This document shows, piece after piece, positions 32,451-43,559 of a DNA stretch of 64,000 nt (its first letter is position 1; each line of letters opens with the position of its first letter). Source of the stretch: Erythrophleum ivorense. Taxonomy: Eukaryota > Streptophyta > Magnoliopsida > Fabales > Fabaceae. The notes beneath the pieces were generated by a model that worked only from the letters and a program-made list of their open reading frames with translations, was not told the origin of the DNA and made no database searches. A program made the translations under genes and the position numbers. The stretch is taken from contig JAIUCV010000003.1 in NCBI GenBank assembly GCA_026724425.1, positions 50,036,477-50,100,476 of the forward strand, read 5' to 3'.

Positions 32451-33875
32451 TTTTTCTCTATTCGGGCTGAGGTAGAGGAAGGGATAGAGGAGATCCCAGT
32501 TGTTAAGGAATTCCTAGAAGTTTTCTCTAAAGAGTTTGACTTTAGTGGTCTACCCCCTGAGAGAGAACTAGAGCTCCTTATAGACATAGTGCCTAGGGCT
32601 GGACCGGTGTCCAAGGCTCCTTACAGGATGGCTCTCACCGAGCTTGCTAACTTGAAAAAGCAGATAAAGGAATTGTTAGAGAAAGGGTTTATCCGCCCTA
32701 GTGTTTCACCTTGGGGAGCTCTGGTGTTATTTGTGAAAAAGAAAGATGGTAGTTTACGTTTGTGTATCGATTACAAAGAGTTAAATAAAGTTACCATCAA
32801 GAATAAATATCCTCTCCCTAGAATTGATGATTTATTAGATCAGTTGGGTGGGGCATCTGTGTTTTCCAAGATAAATCTTAGATCTGGATACCACCAGTTA
32901 AGAGTGAGAACTGAGGACGTCTCCAAGACAGCCTTCAGAATGAGATATGGGCATTATGAATTCCTTGTGATGCCATTCGAGTTGACGAATGCGCTTGCTG
33001 TGTTCATGGATTACATGAACAGGGTATTCAAACCATATTTAAATCAGTTTGTGGTGGTCTTCATTGATGATATCCTAGTGTACTCTAGATCCTTTGAGGA
33101 GCACGACAGGCATTTAAGATTAGTCCTAGAGACCTTGAGAGAGAAAATGTTATATGCCAAACTTAGTAAATGTAAATTTTGACTGACCGAGGTGAGATTT
33201 TTAAGTCATGTGATCTCACCAGATGGGGTTGCGGTTGATCCCCATAAAGTTGAGGCTGTGTTACAGTGGGATAGACCTAGAACGATTACCGAGGTTAGGA
33301 GTTTCCTAGGTTTGGCAGGATACTATCGACGATTTATTTAGGGCTTTTCTCAGATGGCTTTACCACTGACGAGATTAACTAGGAAAGAGACACTATTTGT
33401 GTGGGATGATAGATGTGAGAGGAGTTTCTAGGAGTTGAAATTTCGTTTGACCACTACCCCTGTACTGATTATCCCTGACCCTAGTGAACCATTCGTGGTT
33501 TATTATGATGCCTTGGGCAAAGGGTTTGGATGTGTGTTGATGCAGCAGGGTAGACTAGTGGCATATACCTCTGGGCAGTTGAGGCCTCATGAGGAGAATT
33601 ATCATACGCATGACCTAGAGTTAGCCGCCATAGTGTTTGCTCTTAAGGTTTGGAGACACTATCTGTATGGTGCTACCATAGAGATTTACAGTGGCCACAA
33701 GAGTCTGAAATACCTGTTTGACCAAAAAGAACTCAATATGAGACAGAGAAGATGGATGGAATTCCTGAAAGATTATGATTATATGTTGAAATATCATCCG
33801 AGCAAGGCCAATGTGGTGGCGGATGCCCTGAGTAGAAAATCCATCCATGCAGCCCATATGATGATTAAGGAGTAG
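32451..33875 (+). pseudogene. pol: Chromovirus reverse transcriptase and RNase H, broken
   Basis: The RT frame is open to 33179. Features are VVKEFLEVF, GLPPERELELLIDIVP, PYRMALTEL, KKKDGSLRLCIDYKELN, YPLPRIDDLLDQL, FSKINLRSGYHQLRV and the intact active-site box FIDD at 33060-33071, then VYSRSFEEHDRHL. Stops follow at 33180 (TGA after KCKF), near 33340 (after RRFI) and near 33429. The RNase H part (33435-33875) shows YYDALGKGFGCVLMQ, in which the first catalytic Asp position is retained. Next come YHTHDLELAAIVFALKVWRHYLYG, YSGHKSLKYLF (the usual T-D-H-K has become S-G-H-K) and NVVADALSRK. It is non-functional through stops. Confidence 0.86.
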
Positions 33876-35226
33876 GAGCTCCTAGAGAAGTTCAGAAACT
33901 TGAACCTCTCTTATTAGGTGGTATCGGATAAATTGCATATGAGTGAAACCCAAATTGAGAATGTATTGAGAACCCAGATCTTAGATGCCCAAAGAGAAGA
34001 TGAGTTCCTGAGATGGATCAGGAATGAGATCTCCCAAGGTAAGATCTCAAATTTCAAGATGTCTGAGGATGGTATGATAATATACCGAGATAGAATTTGT
34101 GTGCCTAGTCAAAATGAGTTGAGAGAAAGTATCTTAGAAGAGGCACATAAGAGTACATATACTATTCACCCAGGTGCCACCAAGATGTATTAGGATTTGA
34201 AACAGATTTTCTGGTAGCCGAGGATGAAGAGTGATATGATGGATTATGTGGCTAGATGCCCCTAGTCTGTCAGAGGGTAAAAATAGAACGTCAAAGACCG
34301 ACTAGGTTATTGCAACCTCTAAATATCCCCGAGTGGAAATGGGATAGTGTAGCCATGGACTTTGTTATGGGGTTACCCAGGACATCCTCTGGACACAATG
34401 CTATTTAGGTAGTTGTGGATAGACTGACGAAGTCCGCACACTTTTTAGCTATCAAGGCTACTCATACACTGGAGAGATTAGCCCAGTTGTATATCAGAGA
34501 GATAGTACGACTTCATGGAGTACCCAGTAGCATAGTTTCAGATAGAGGCCCCAAGTTCACATCGAATTTTTGGAGGTCATTGCAGCATGCCTTAGGGACC
34601 AGGTTGTGGTTTAGTACTGCATATCACCCCCAGACAGATGGTCAGACTGAGAGGACCATCCAGACCTTGGAAGACATGTTGAGGGCATGTGTGTTAGAAA
34701 TGAGGGGTAATTGGGATGTGTATTTACTATTAGCAGAGTTTGCTTATAATAACAATTACCATTTCAGTATTTAGATGGCCCTTTATAAGGCTTTGTATGA
34801 GAGAAAGTGTAGATCTCCTCTATGTTGGATTGAGCTAGGTGAGAGGAGCATGATAGGACTTGAGATTGCAGACCAGACCACCCAACAGATAGAATTGGTC
34901 AGAAAGAGACTCCTCATGACCCAAAGTAGGCAGAAAAACTATGCCAATAAGAGAAAGAGGTCTTTAGAGTTTGAGATTAGAGACTATGTATTTATTTGAG
35001 TGTCTCCGGTGACGGGAGTAGGTCGGTCGATGAGGGTAAGAAAGCTCAGTCCTAGGTATATTGGTCCATTTGAAATCCTTGAGAAAATTAGACCCGTGGC
35101 TTACCGGATGGCCTTGCCTCCTAACTTAACCCAAATCCATGGTGTTTTTCATATCTCCCAGTTGAAAAAGTACTTACCTGACCCCTCACATGTCATAGAA
35201 TATGAGCATGTGCAATTGCAGGAAGA
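33876..35226 (+). pseudogene. pol: Chromovirus integrase, broken
   Basis: The integrase N-terminal zinc-binding part spans about 34130-34270 (EEAHKSTYTIHPGATKMY, then KQIFW, stop, PRMK), and a frameshift lies at about 34262. The catalytic core follows: WDSVAMDFVMGLPRTSSG with the first Asp, VVVDRLTKSAHFLAI, SIVSDRGPKFTS with the second Asp, and TAYHPQTDGQTERTIQTLED with the Glu. Stops interrupt it at 34410, 34772 and 34997. The GPY/F-type C-terminal module is readable: LSPRYIGPFEILEKI, VAYRMALPPNL, VFHISQLKKYLPD. All three catalytic acidic residues are still encoded, but not in one frame. Confidence 0.86.
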
Positions 35227-35395
35227 TCTTTCCTATGTAGTGAAACCAAAGAGAATTGTGGATGCTAAGCTGAAACAGCTGAGAAGCAAGAACATTCCTT
35301 TAGTGAAAGTGGTCTGGAGAAGCTTGACATCTGAGGAAGCAACCTGGGAATTAGAGGATGAAATGAGGCAAAGATATCTAGAGTTATTCCCTTGA
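35227..35395 (+). pseudogene. C-terminal chromodomain of the chromovirus polyprotein
   Basis: The last 55 or so residues read LSYVVKPKRIVDAKLKQLR, then IPLVKVVWRSLTSEEATWE, followed by LEDEMRQRYLELF and a stop. This is the fold of a group-II-like chromodomain fused to plant chromovirus integrase. The W-x-x-L/S-x-x-EATWE motif is well preserved. In this family the domain is thought to steer insertion to particular chromatin. The segment itself is intact but no longer connected to a full polyprotein. Confidence 0.85.
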
Positions 35396-35429
35396 GGTAT
35401 GTCTTTAAATTTCGAGGACAAAATTTCTT

Positions 35430-35445
35430 TTAAGAGGGGTAGAAA
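35430..35445 (+). other. Chromovirus polypurine tract
   Basis: TTAAGAGGGGTAGAAA immediately precedes the 3' LTR start TGTAACAACC. It is the expected plus-strand primer. The preceding FRGQNF-like GAGGACAAAATTTCTT stretch is typical of this lineage. Confidence 0.82.
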
Positions 35446-38218
35446 TGTAACAACCGGAAAAAAGAAAAGAAAAGAAAAAAAAAGGAAGGAAGCTAAAAAT
35501 TTTTGAAGTCTTGAAAATTTTCTAAGTCTGCTAGCTATAGTGAGAAATGGCCTAGTTATAGCGAATGTACCTGTTCGCTATAGCTAGAAAGGGTCTAGCT
35601 ATAGCGACAGTGCCTTTTCGCTATAGCGAAAATGCTTCTAGCTATAGCGAGTGCAGGAATCCCATACAAAAATCAGGGAGCTGCTTGCCATAGCATGAAC
35701 CATATCAAAAATAGGGGTCTGGGACTGATACGTGCTCGCCATAGCAAGGGTTATGCTATAGCGAGGGTTAGTTCGAAAAAGCATGAAAAAAGAGAATTTG
35801 ACTTCTTAAAGCGTCCAAATTCATTCTTTTCCTTTAAACTGACCTAAGCTTCATCCAAAGCAAAGAAAAGGCTTGAGAGAGAGAGGGAAACTAGGAGAAA
35901 CTAAGAGAGAAAGAAGGGAAGCTAAGGAAGAAAGGTAAGAACCTTTAAAGCTCTTCATGCTTCTTCTTCTTCTTGATTCTATTCTTCTCCTTCTAAGGTT
36001 TCTTTCCATGAGTTGTTGAGTAAGAAAGCTTTGTTCTAGTCAAGAATGAGCAAGAAACTCATGTATCTTCACTTCTTCTTTTTTGCTTTCTTTCTTGAGA
36101 GTTTGAGAGAGGAAGGAGAGTTAGTAGAAGTCTGGAGAGAAAGAACCCTAGTGTCGTATACTTTGTAGGGTTTGTTCTGAAGAAACCCCTAGCCTTTGTG
36201 AGTAATTGTTTAACTTCCAAGAGAGTAATTCTATGCTCTTTGTTGTGTCTAGGCTCAAAAGAAGCAACTCTATCTAGTTGTGATTGTGAAATCAAGAAGG
36301 GAGAAGAGAAATTGAAAGGGAAGGCTTGTGTTAGCCAATAAGGTAACTCTCTACTCTTTCTTGTTGCATTCTTGGATGTATATAGTCATTGTATGCTTGT
36401 GTAAGTGCTTGTTGTGTGAGACATGCCATGTATTATTGCCTTGATGTATTGGTACCAATATTCTTGTGTTTTGAGATGTGAAAATTGCTCGGGTGAGGTA
36501 GTGCCGAAAGTCCCTTGAGACGGGTGAGGTAGTGCCGAAAGTCCCTTGAGACGGGTGAGGTGGAGCCAAAAGTCCCTAAACTAAGGGTGAGGCTAATCCA
36601 AAAGTCCCAAAACTCGGGTGAGGCTAGACCAAAAGTCCCTAGAGCTTATTTTTGGCATTGATATGATATTCATGGCATGGAAAGCCTGTGCTGTGTAATT
36701 GTGAATGGTTGCATGCTTTGACTTGTTTGTATGCCTTTATTGCTTCTTTGAATGAGTATAAGCTATTGGGATTCCTTGAATCTCACCCCCTTCCCTCTCC
36801 CATCTTAACATGTTAGGTGGAGTTCAAGAAGAACTAAATGCACACCAAGGAGCCAATTGAGCATGCTTAGGGAATTGTATAGCTATTTTGGTTCTTTTGA
36901 TGTAAAGTAGTGCCAAAATGAATATGCACTTACTATTTTTGAGATGTAAATATTTGAGCAAGTATAGAAATATGTATAAATGATGTATGAACTATGTAGA
37001 GAGCCAAAGCAATGAAAATATGAAATTTGGCCCTTTTGTGGATGGTATGCAATAGTGCATTTTGGCTCATAACATAGTGAATTTGAAATATATGATAATT
37101 TGAATCACTTGAATATTTCATATATGCTATATTTATACTTTAAAACTTACCCAAGAGGTACTAGAACATGTGGGAGGCCATTTGGACCCACTTTGAACCA
37201 TTTTGGGTGCCAAAACCACCAAATTTGTGAGCTCCGTTAAGATATAACTAAATGAGCTCTTCTTAATATGAAATTTGGCATGCCTCTAGAGCCTATTGAG
37301 AGCTTCTTGAGAAGCTAAAGTGGGTAATATTTGGAGGTCTAGGGAATATTTGGTAAATTGTTGAAGTTGGAGAATTTTTTGGTTTTGGTTATTGTACTGT
37401 GCAACTAGGTCCAAAAATGAATCTGTGTCATTCATGGACCAAAAGGTGTTCGATTATCATGAAATTTTATGGGGATAAACTAGATATCCATAGTGACCTA
37501 TAACAACTAGAAACACCTCAATCGGAGGTCTGTTGTGGGAGAATGAACTCTCTGAAGTTCTGTGTCAGTATTAGGGAAGCCATCCGACCTTCGTTACTGT
37601 TCCATCAGTTTTTGAGATCCAAGGGTTACTAAAACGATCTAAACTTATTTTTATCCCCTAGTTGACATTTGTAGCTTTCCAAATTGGTATAGGTTTCCCA
37701 GATTATATTTTTGTGGAATTAGTTATGGATTTTCGAAGTTCATGACAACAAGCTGCACCAGTACCAGGGACAGCCGGACCTCTATCTCTTTTTTGATGAC
37801 AAACATGGTCCAAACACTGATATTATAGTTGGAAATTATTTTTAGTGTGAATTCAACATTCAGAGCTTTCTAGAGAGCTATGGTTTGCTTGATTCCCATT
37901 TTTCTAGAATTAGTTATGATTTTCCAAAGTTAGAGCCAAAAATCTGACTTTTGGGCTCATTTGAGAAATTGTATTTTCTTGGTTTTTGGCTTCATATCCG
38001 TGGTTTATGAGTTTTTTGATGCTATGTACAAGTTTTGTAAATGGATTTTGAATAGATAATGTGAATGATGGATTCACGGGACCCACGGGGCAAATTATGA
38101 TTGGTTAAACCTCGACTTAAAGTAGTAAAATACTACGGTTTTGGTCATTTTGATTGGAAATCATATGGAATTAAGCCTAGAGGGAGATTAGTTGGAGTTA
38201 AGTCATTATGGTATTACA
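35446..38218 (+). repeat. Chromovirus 3' LTR
   Basis: This pairs with 19155-21883 and ends ATGGTATTACA at 38218, followed by the CTCAA duplication. The palindrome cluster is at 35525-35770. A 31-bp unit containing GGTGAGGTAGTGCCGAAAG is tandemly duplicated at 36490-36551 but single in the 5' LTR. The small reading frames within it are unsupported. Confidence 0.9.
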
Positions 38219-38327
38219 CTCAAGGGTTCTAAGTGGATTACGAAACCTTTGTTTAGCTTTCTTGGGATGCATATACTTTAGAATTTGCTGTGGATTTGAG
38301 GGATCTAATCCTTGTGGGTTCATGCCA
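38219..38327 (+). repeat. Gypsy-A 3' LTR, right part
   Basis: After the CTCAA duplication the interrupted gypsy-A LTR resumes (GTTCTAAGTGGATTACG, compare 10668 on) and ends GTTCATGCCA at 38327. The ACATT target-site duplication follows at 38328-38332. Confidence 0.85.
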
Positions 38328-39480
38328 ACATTAGCCACCAAAAGTGGTTGAATAAAAAAATATTCCTACCATCACTAGCTCTCCATTGTAAATGTTTAGA
38401 GATCAAATACTCAACTTTCGAATGCCTTTCCAAATCCAAGACGAGTTTGAATGTGTAGTCAAATTCCCCTCAAAGCTATTTGAATAATATTTATGTGTTA
38501 AAATACATAAATAATGATCCAATCTCATTAGAAATTAACCTCCAAATGTGCTTTGCCAAGAATGCTTTAGTAAACGAATATGTTTGTTTTATTCCAAGGC
38601 ACTTTAAATAAGTTAGTTGACATATCTTATTCCATTTTTAACAAGTGTGTCTGTGTTTTTGATTTTGAATATCCCTAAAAAAATTTCACCAATTTCATAT
38701 CGATTTCATAACAATACTTTTTGGAAAGCTCAAAACACAATAGAGGATATGCTAAACATGAATTCAAAATTGATTTAATCAAAGTTAATCTCTCTTATTA
38801 GTGACAATAAATACTGATTTTGCAAGCTTGTAATCTACTATCTATTTTTTCCACCACCTCTCTATACACCTCAGTTTTACCCCATCCCATATCAACAAAG
38901 TACTCAAATATTTTCCAAAACAAGAGTAAATTTAACACAAAAAATACTCAAAAGTTGTTTCTTCACTTGATGTGTCACACACAGACTAAATCCTAACAAA
39001 AGGTTATAATGTGATAAAATATCACCAACCTTGTAGCACATAGGCTCTGTAGCTTAGAAAAATAATAATGTATCATTAGCATACATCAAGTGAGAAAATT
39101 GTTCAGATGGATGTGCAATCCAAGTACCCTTTCAAATTTTGCTTTGCTCTACTTTACATATCATACATAATAAAACATTAGCACACAAAGTAAAAAATAT
39201 AAAGTGGGACACCTTGGTAATGGCCTTACCAAGGATAAAACAATTATGTGGGATTTACATTGACAATGACTTAATATGAAACCATACTAACACATTGTAT
39301 AATCAATTCAACCCAAGATGATGGGAAATTCATTACTTGAAGCTCAACTTCCAAACATTTACATAACACCTTGTCATAAGCTTTTGCAATATCCAACCAA
39401 CTTGTATGCACACGAACCTTTGTGATTATTCTTTGCAATATCCAACTTATCTTAAAGTCATCCATTTTTGAAAAAATAAT
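38328..39480 (-). pseudogene. LINE (L1-type) reverse transcriptase remnant, piece 1 of 3
   Basis: On the minus strand this encodes the C-terminal half of an L1-type RT in broken frames. An open stretch at 39271-39465 reads LDIAKAYDKVLCKCLEVEL then FPSSWVELIIQCVSMVSY, matching the L1 K-A-Y-D-x-v region. Farther 3' are GVPLYIFYFV (the QG-x-PLSP position), a degraded A-D-D region, then VYREVVEKIDSRLQACKIS, RLTLIKSILNS and CFELSKK, which are standard L1 RT thumb motifs. Stops abound. It is cut at 38328 by the gypsy-A insertion and continues at 9961. I cannot recognise LINE sequence above about 39480, so the copy is probably 5'-truncated. Confidence 0.75.
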
Positions 39481-39664
39481 TTCTCTCCCATCATGATATT
39501 TAATACATATTTGTTTTATATTCCAGTAAGGAAATATTATTTGATTTTGTTTGGGCTTTATTTTTCATGTGAAATTGCCAATCCATTGCACCATATCAGC
39601 CCAAAATGCACTTCTAAAGAAACCTAGATAAAAAAAGAAGAAAAGAAAAAAACCTTATATGCAA
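39481..39664. other. Short intergenic stretch, nothing recognised
   Basis: This is AT-rich DNA between the LINE RT remnant and a MITE-like hairpin. It may include the 5' junction of the LINE copy. Confidence 0.5.
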
Positions 39665-39864
39665 TTTTTTATCCTTTACCATCAAGTTCTTCAAATAAAA
39701 GACGACATGTGCATGGGTCTCCAATAATTACACGATAACGTGTACAATTTTTAATGATAATTATATGATTTTTCAATTAAATTATATACCTGTCATCTTA
39801 TTATTGAAAATTTATATATACATCATATTTTAATTGAGAAACTTGATGGTAAAAATATAAAAAG
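39665..39864. mobile_element. MITE-like element with about 37-bp inverted ends
   Basis: The left end (TTTTTTATCCTTTACCATC at 39665 on) is an imperfect inverted copy of the right end (AGAAACTTGATGGTAAAAA at 39836-39854, running to 39864). The shared core is TTACCATCAAGTT then CTCAA or CTTCAA. Weaker pairing extends inwards (CAATAATTA versus TTATTATTG). The element is about 200 bp, AT-rich and non-coding. It could be a small MITE; I could not identify target-site duplications or a superfamily. Confidence 0.55.
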
Positions 39865-41134
39865 CTAATTCTAAGTCAAATCCTAAAAGGAAATGTTCTC
39901 TTCTTTTACTAATTGTGTTAGTCCTTTTAGGTTAAGAATATTAGATAAGTTGTAAGTTATCTATTCTTTTATATGTTAAATGAAAATATTTTTATATAAA
40001 CGTAATATTAATATCAAGCAACATTAGTAATAGCTAAGGTCACGTACCCTTGTGTATGTCCATGTCACGAGAATCCTATATGTTTCGAAGAAAGATGCAA
40101 CAACGTGAATTAAGATATAGTGGCAAATGAGGGAGAGGGAATTTTTTTGGCTAAATTAAAATTTATTCTTGTAATTTGTCCAATTAACCACTGTAAATTG
40201 ATGGTTTTAATTTTGTAAATCAATGCCAATGGACCACTGTAAATTGTGGAATAGATTTTTAACAATAAAATTATTTATTATTCTAATATTTACATTATTA
40301 TTCTTGTTAAAAATTAATACAAAATTATGACATAGTAGTTGAGCAATAATAAAAAAGGCACAGAAAAAAATTAATTTCAAGCTAATTTAAACCAAATAGC
40401 AATAAATTGTTATTTATTTATTTCTAGCATCAATTCTACCGCGATTACCAAAGCTTTGCTCACCTTCTGTTTATTTGTAATGACGCTGGCCATATAAAAA
40501 GCGATAATTTGATATCATGCCCGTCAAACATCATATAAGATTACATTGTATTGACTTGATGAGCTTGACTAGTTTATAAAACGCACCAAACAGGACATGA
40601 ATGAGCTTACTATTTTACAGCGAAAATCTTTTGCATACACTAATTGCATATATATTTAGTTGTCAAAATTTACTTTATATATGTGTAGTTATTTTTATTA
40701 TTATATATATATAATAAATCTTAATTACTAGGTATACGTGCACTTTAAAAATTTTCATCCCACATGCCTTGTGTTATCGTCCCACAAGGACCAACCATAA
40801 TATTTTCCAACACTTGAGTGATGATAGAAAGGGTCACAACAATACTTGTACGTAGATGTCGATTCACGGGTTTAATTTTTGAGTAATACTATTTGTACAT
40901 TAAATTTACCTATAAAGTATACATCCTACCCATAATCGTGGGATTAAAATTTAAATTTAAATTATATGAAATTATATTTTAATATAATTATTGGATATCT
41001 AATATTTGAATATTAAAAGATATTTGAATCATATTTCATATAGGATATTTATACTTGAAATTTTAAAATATTGGTTTTATCTCCTATTTGAATTAGATTT
41101 TTATCATGATTAAGATTTATTAACTTACAAGTAT
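39865..41134. other. AT-rich intergenic sequence, no gene seen
   Basis: No reading frame or motif can be supported. The part from about 40960 to 41130 has the composition of a plant copia LTR (repeated GGATAT and TATTTGAAT phrases) and leads into the repeat at 41135, but this is only a resemblance. Confidence 0.5.
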
Positions 41135-41335
41135 TACCCTAATTGCCATTATAAATAAATGGTTAATCTATGGGTTAATTCAATTGATGGGTGAGACCCA
41201 TTAATATGACAAAATATTCTGAGATTCCCAACTGAGTGAGGTAAAAAATTATCCTAATAAGACTCATCACACTTTGCCCTTCATTAATAAAAAAACTACA
41301 TCTCACATAATTTTCTAACTTTCTCTCTTCTTTGC
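41135..41335 (+). repeat. Dispersed direct repeat, copy 1 (LTR-like)
   Basis: This roughly 200-bp sequence (starting TATTACCCTAATTGCC, passing CATCACACTTTGCCCTTCA) recurs in the same orientation at about 47797-48003. The two copies are clearly diverged. It may be part of an old LTR, but no LTR ends or coding region could be tied to it. Confidence 0.6.
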
Positions 41336-41543
41336 AAATGAAATTCTAGTAATATTTGGATATTTGTTCAAATTATTGCATTTGGCAGGTTGATTGAATA
41401 AAAAAGGACATGAAACTTTTTCGGCTTTGTCCTTTTTTGGCTTGTGATTTTTCCTTAAGTTTATTCAAGAATGAATGGACCACAAGAAGAAAAGAAAATA
41501 GCAAGTGAACATTCTCTTGCTATTCCATTGTTGTTTGGCTATA

Positions 41544-42673
41544 GCGAGGGTATAGTGTTGTGTAAAATCTGCAAATGTAAGGGTTACACAAGTAATATAA
41601 AGGTGAGTCAAGTATCATCCCATGCTAAAGACTAATCAAGTATCAAAATCCTAACTATCCCTATTATCTAGGAAAATAGAAGCTTCAAATTAATTAACTA
41701 ATAACTAAGAACAATTTAAAACTGAAATTAAATAACTTAACTAATTAATTGTGAGAAGCTCTAGAGTTTGGATTTTCTCAAATGTATTCCCCTCGTTAAT
41801 CAATAATAAACATGTGAAATTGACTTCTGCTTGTATTAATGACTTGATCCCCTAATGTATGTGTGATTCTTTCTCAAGATAACACATGTGTCCCTATGTT
41901 AACCTTACATTTACTTTCATGATCACAAGGGTTAATACAAGTCCATTAAGATCCCTGAAATCAATTAATTCCTTATGTAATGGCTTGGCGCGTTTTAGTC
42001 ATATGAGTCACAAGGGAATGCTTATATCTTTATAAAACACATACCCTAAGTTTATGACCTTAGTGATCTGATACTATATTTCACCTCTTAGTTTATCATA
42101 TAACATATCAAATAATGTAGAAGCATCTAGCCATTCACAAGAATAGAGTAATGAATATAATAGATTAAATAAGTAGGAATTAATTCACAATCATCACAAA
42201 TCAACACCAAATATTCAATCGAATCCATCTAAACCCTAGAAAAGGGTTTAGCTACTCAAACTGGAAACTAAAATCCTAAAAATAATCCCAAGAGAATTCA
42301 TAAAGAAGAGCAAAGAAAATAGAGAATGAAACAAAATTGATGGCAACTGCTTTAAGAAGGACCTTTCAAGTCTCCAATGGTCTTGGCAACTTTTAGAGCA
42401 TTTTCGTTAATTGAGGCATAATTTTTCTAATCCCTATCTATCTTATATATAGAAGATCATATGAGGGCTCATTTCCTTTTCCAAAATTGCCCCTAAACCT
42501 AAAAATTTATAAACTACTCATACTTTAATTATCTCACATGATTGGGGCTACGTGTCATGCCTAAACATATAGGAGGCTGTGTATTTGTGCATTATACTTG
42601 CAATTTGCATGGGCCCTATCCTTTCACATGGGGGAGGTTGTTGTAATAGCTAAAAATCATTATTTTTGCTACA
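41544..42673 (-). repeat. Probable LTR remnant, minus orientation
   Basis: The right edge ends TTTTTGCTACA at 42673 and is followed by AACTTCCTCCTTTACCTCC. On the minus strand this reads as a polypurine tract directly before an LTR starting TGTAGCAAAAA. Internal phrases such as AAACCCTAGAAAAGGG and the run of short AT-rich clauses are typical of long plant gypsy LTRs. The left edge near 41544 is a guess. No coding sequence is attached on the right, where CACTA-like repeats begin. Confidence 0.45.
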
Positions 42674-42835
42674 AACTTCCTCCTTTACCTCCTGCTAACA
42701 TTTCTTGACCAAAATACAATGTAAAACAAAAGAAATCACATAATTTTTTTTATCAAATTCATGGCTTAAAATGAGATAATTAAATGAATAATACTACTAC
42801 ATCATGAAAAGATAACAAGGAAATGCCTTATATAA

Positions 42836-43170
42836 GGGTTGCTAATTTGCAAGGAAAATTTCCATCCCAGTTCCTCAATAAATTCCCTTACTGACAAAAC
42901 TAGCAATAGTTATTGTCTCACACATTTTTGTCGCTATAATTGGATCAACAAATGGCAATTCCTTCTACAATTAGTGAAGGAATGGAGAAGGAATATTTGT
43001 TGTCTAATTTCTTTTGCCCTTCTTACACTTGTACTTCACTATTTTTCCCTCGCTATTCCCTTACTAAATTCCCTTGCTAATCCCATTCAGATATTTCCTT
43101 GCTACTCCTTCTTAGTTTCCTTGGTATTTTCCTTCACTAATCCATTGTTGATCCTTTGCTAATCCTTATT
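42836..43170. repeat. Subterminal repeat cluster of CACTA-1
   Basis: Short motifs of the type TTCC(C/T)TTGCTAAT, with TTACT or CACT variants, occur around ten times in about 330 bases. Inverted versions (GCTAATTTGCAAGGAAAA) lie at the left side. CACTA transposases bind such arrays. The 107-codon frame here is a by-product of the repeats. Confidence 0.5.
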
Positions 43171-43559
43171 GCTTGGTTGCTTGTTAAATGTGTGTATATA
43201 TATACATATATTTATAATATTTTATTTGTTATATATCCATTCTCATATTTAACCTGCAATGAAACAAACATATAAGTAGCTAGCCATCACTTGAAATAAT
43301 AAAATATGCATTTCTAAGTCATATATTGACAAATAACTTTTAACACTATCTTATCCTTTATGTTCTTATATGCTTACGTTAATATACCTGAAAATAGTGA
43401 CGTACTAACATTAGTAAATCAAGTAACAATAGAGGTGTAACATAAATGAAAAGACAACCTTTTTTATATGTAATGTGAAAATAAGCAAAAGTAATAAGAG
43501 CTTTAACATACATTTGGAATTAAGAGCTATTAAATTATGTATTGTCTAGGTCAACCTCA

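Larger units (their letters stand above)
19155..38218 (+). mobile_element. Tekay/Del-type chromovirus, decayed, carrying a nested insertion
   Basis: This is a Ty3/gypsy chromovirus with LTRs of 2.73 kb (19155-21883) and 2.77 kb (35446-38218). It has an iMet-type primer-binding site, a single gag-pol frame and a C-terminal chromodomain. A minus-strand non-autonomous element (22032-30846, exact GGATT duplication) interrupts the leader just before gag. Without it the element is about 10.2 kb. The polyprotein can be followed from 30869 to 35395 but carries about a dozen stops and at least two frameshifts, so it is not autonomous now. RT FIDD and the integrase D, D and E positions are still visible. 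The long LTRs, domain order and chromodomain support the Tekay/Del clade; no search was run. Confidence 0.9.
9962..38327 (+). mobile_element. Gypsy-A: decayed Ty3/gypsy retrotransposon split by nested insertions
   Basis: Gypsy-A is a plus-strand Ty3/gypsy element with about 0.8-kb LTRs and a tRNA-iMet-type primer-binding site. Its order is gag, protease, RT, a partial RNase H connection, then integrase. It carries two later insertions: a minus-strand solo LTR at 13293-16187 between protease and RT, and a whole chromovirus at 19155-38218 inside its 3' LTR. Removing them leaves an element of about 6.4 kb. All coding parts carry stops and frameshifts. The RNase H domain and integrase N-terminus are deleted. 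Catalytic positions are changed, including RT YFND and an integrase Glu replaced by Asp. The clade is uncertain; gag and pol resemble a very common plant gypsy lineage. Confidence 0.88.
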
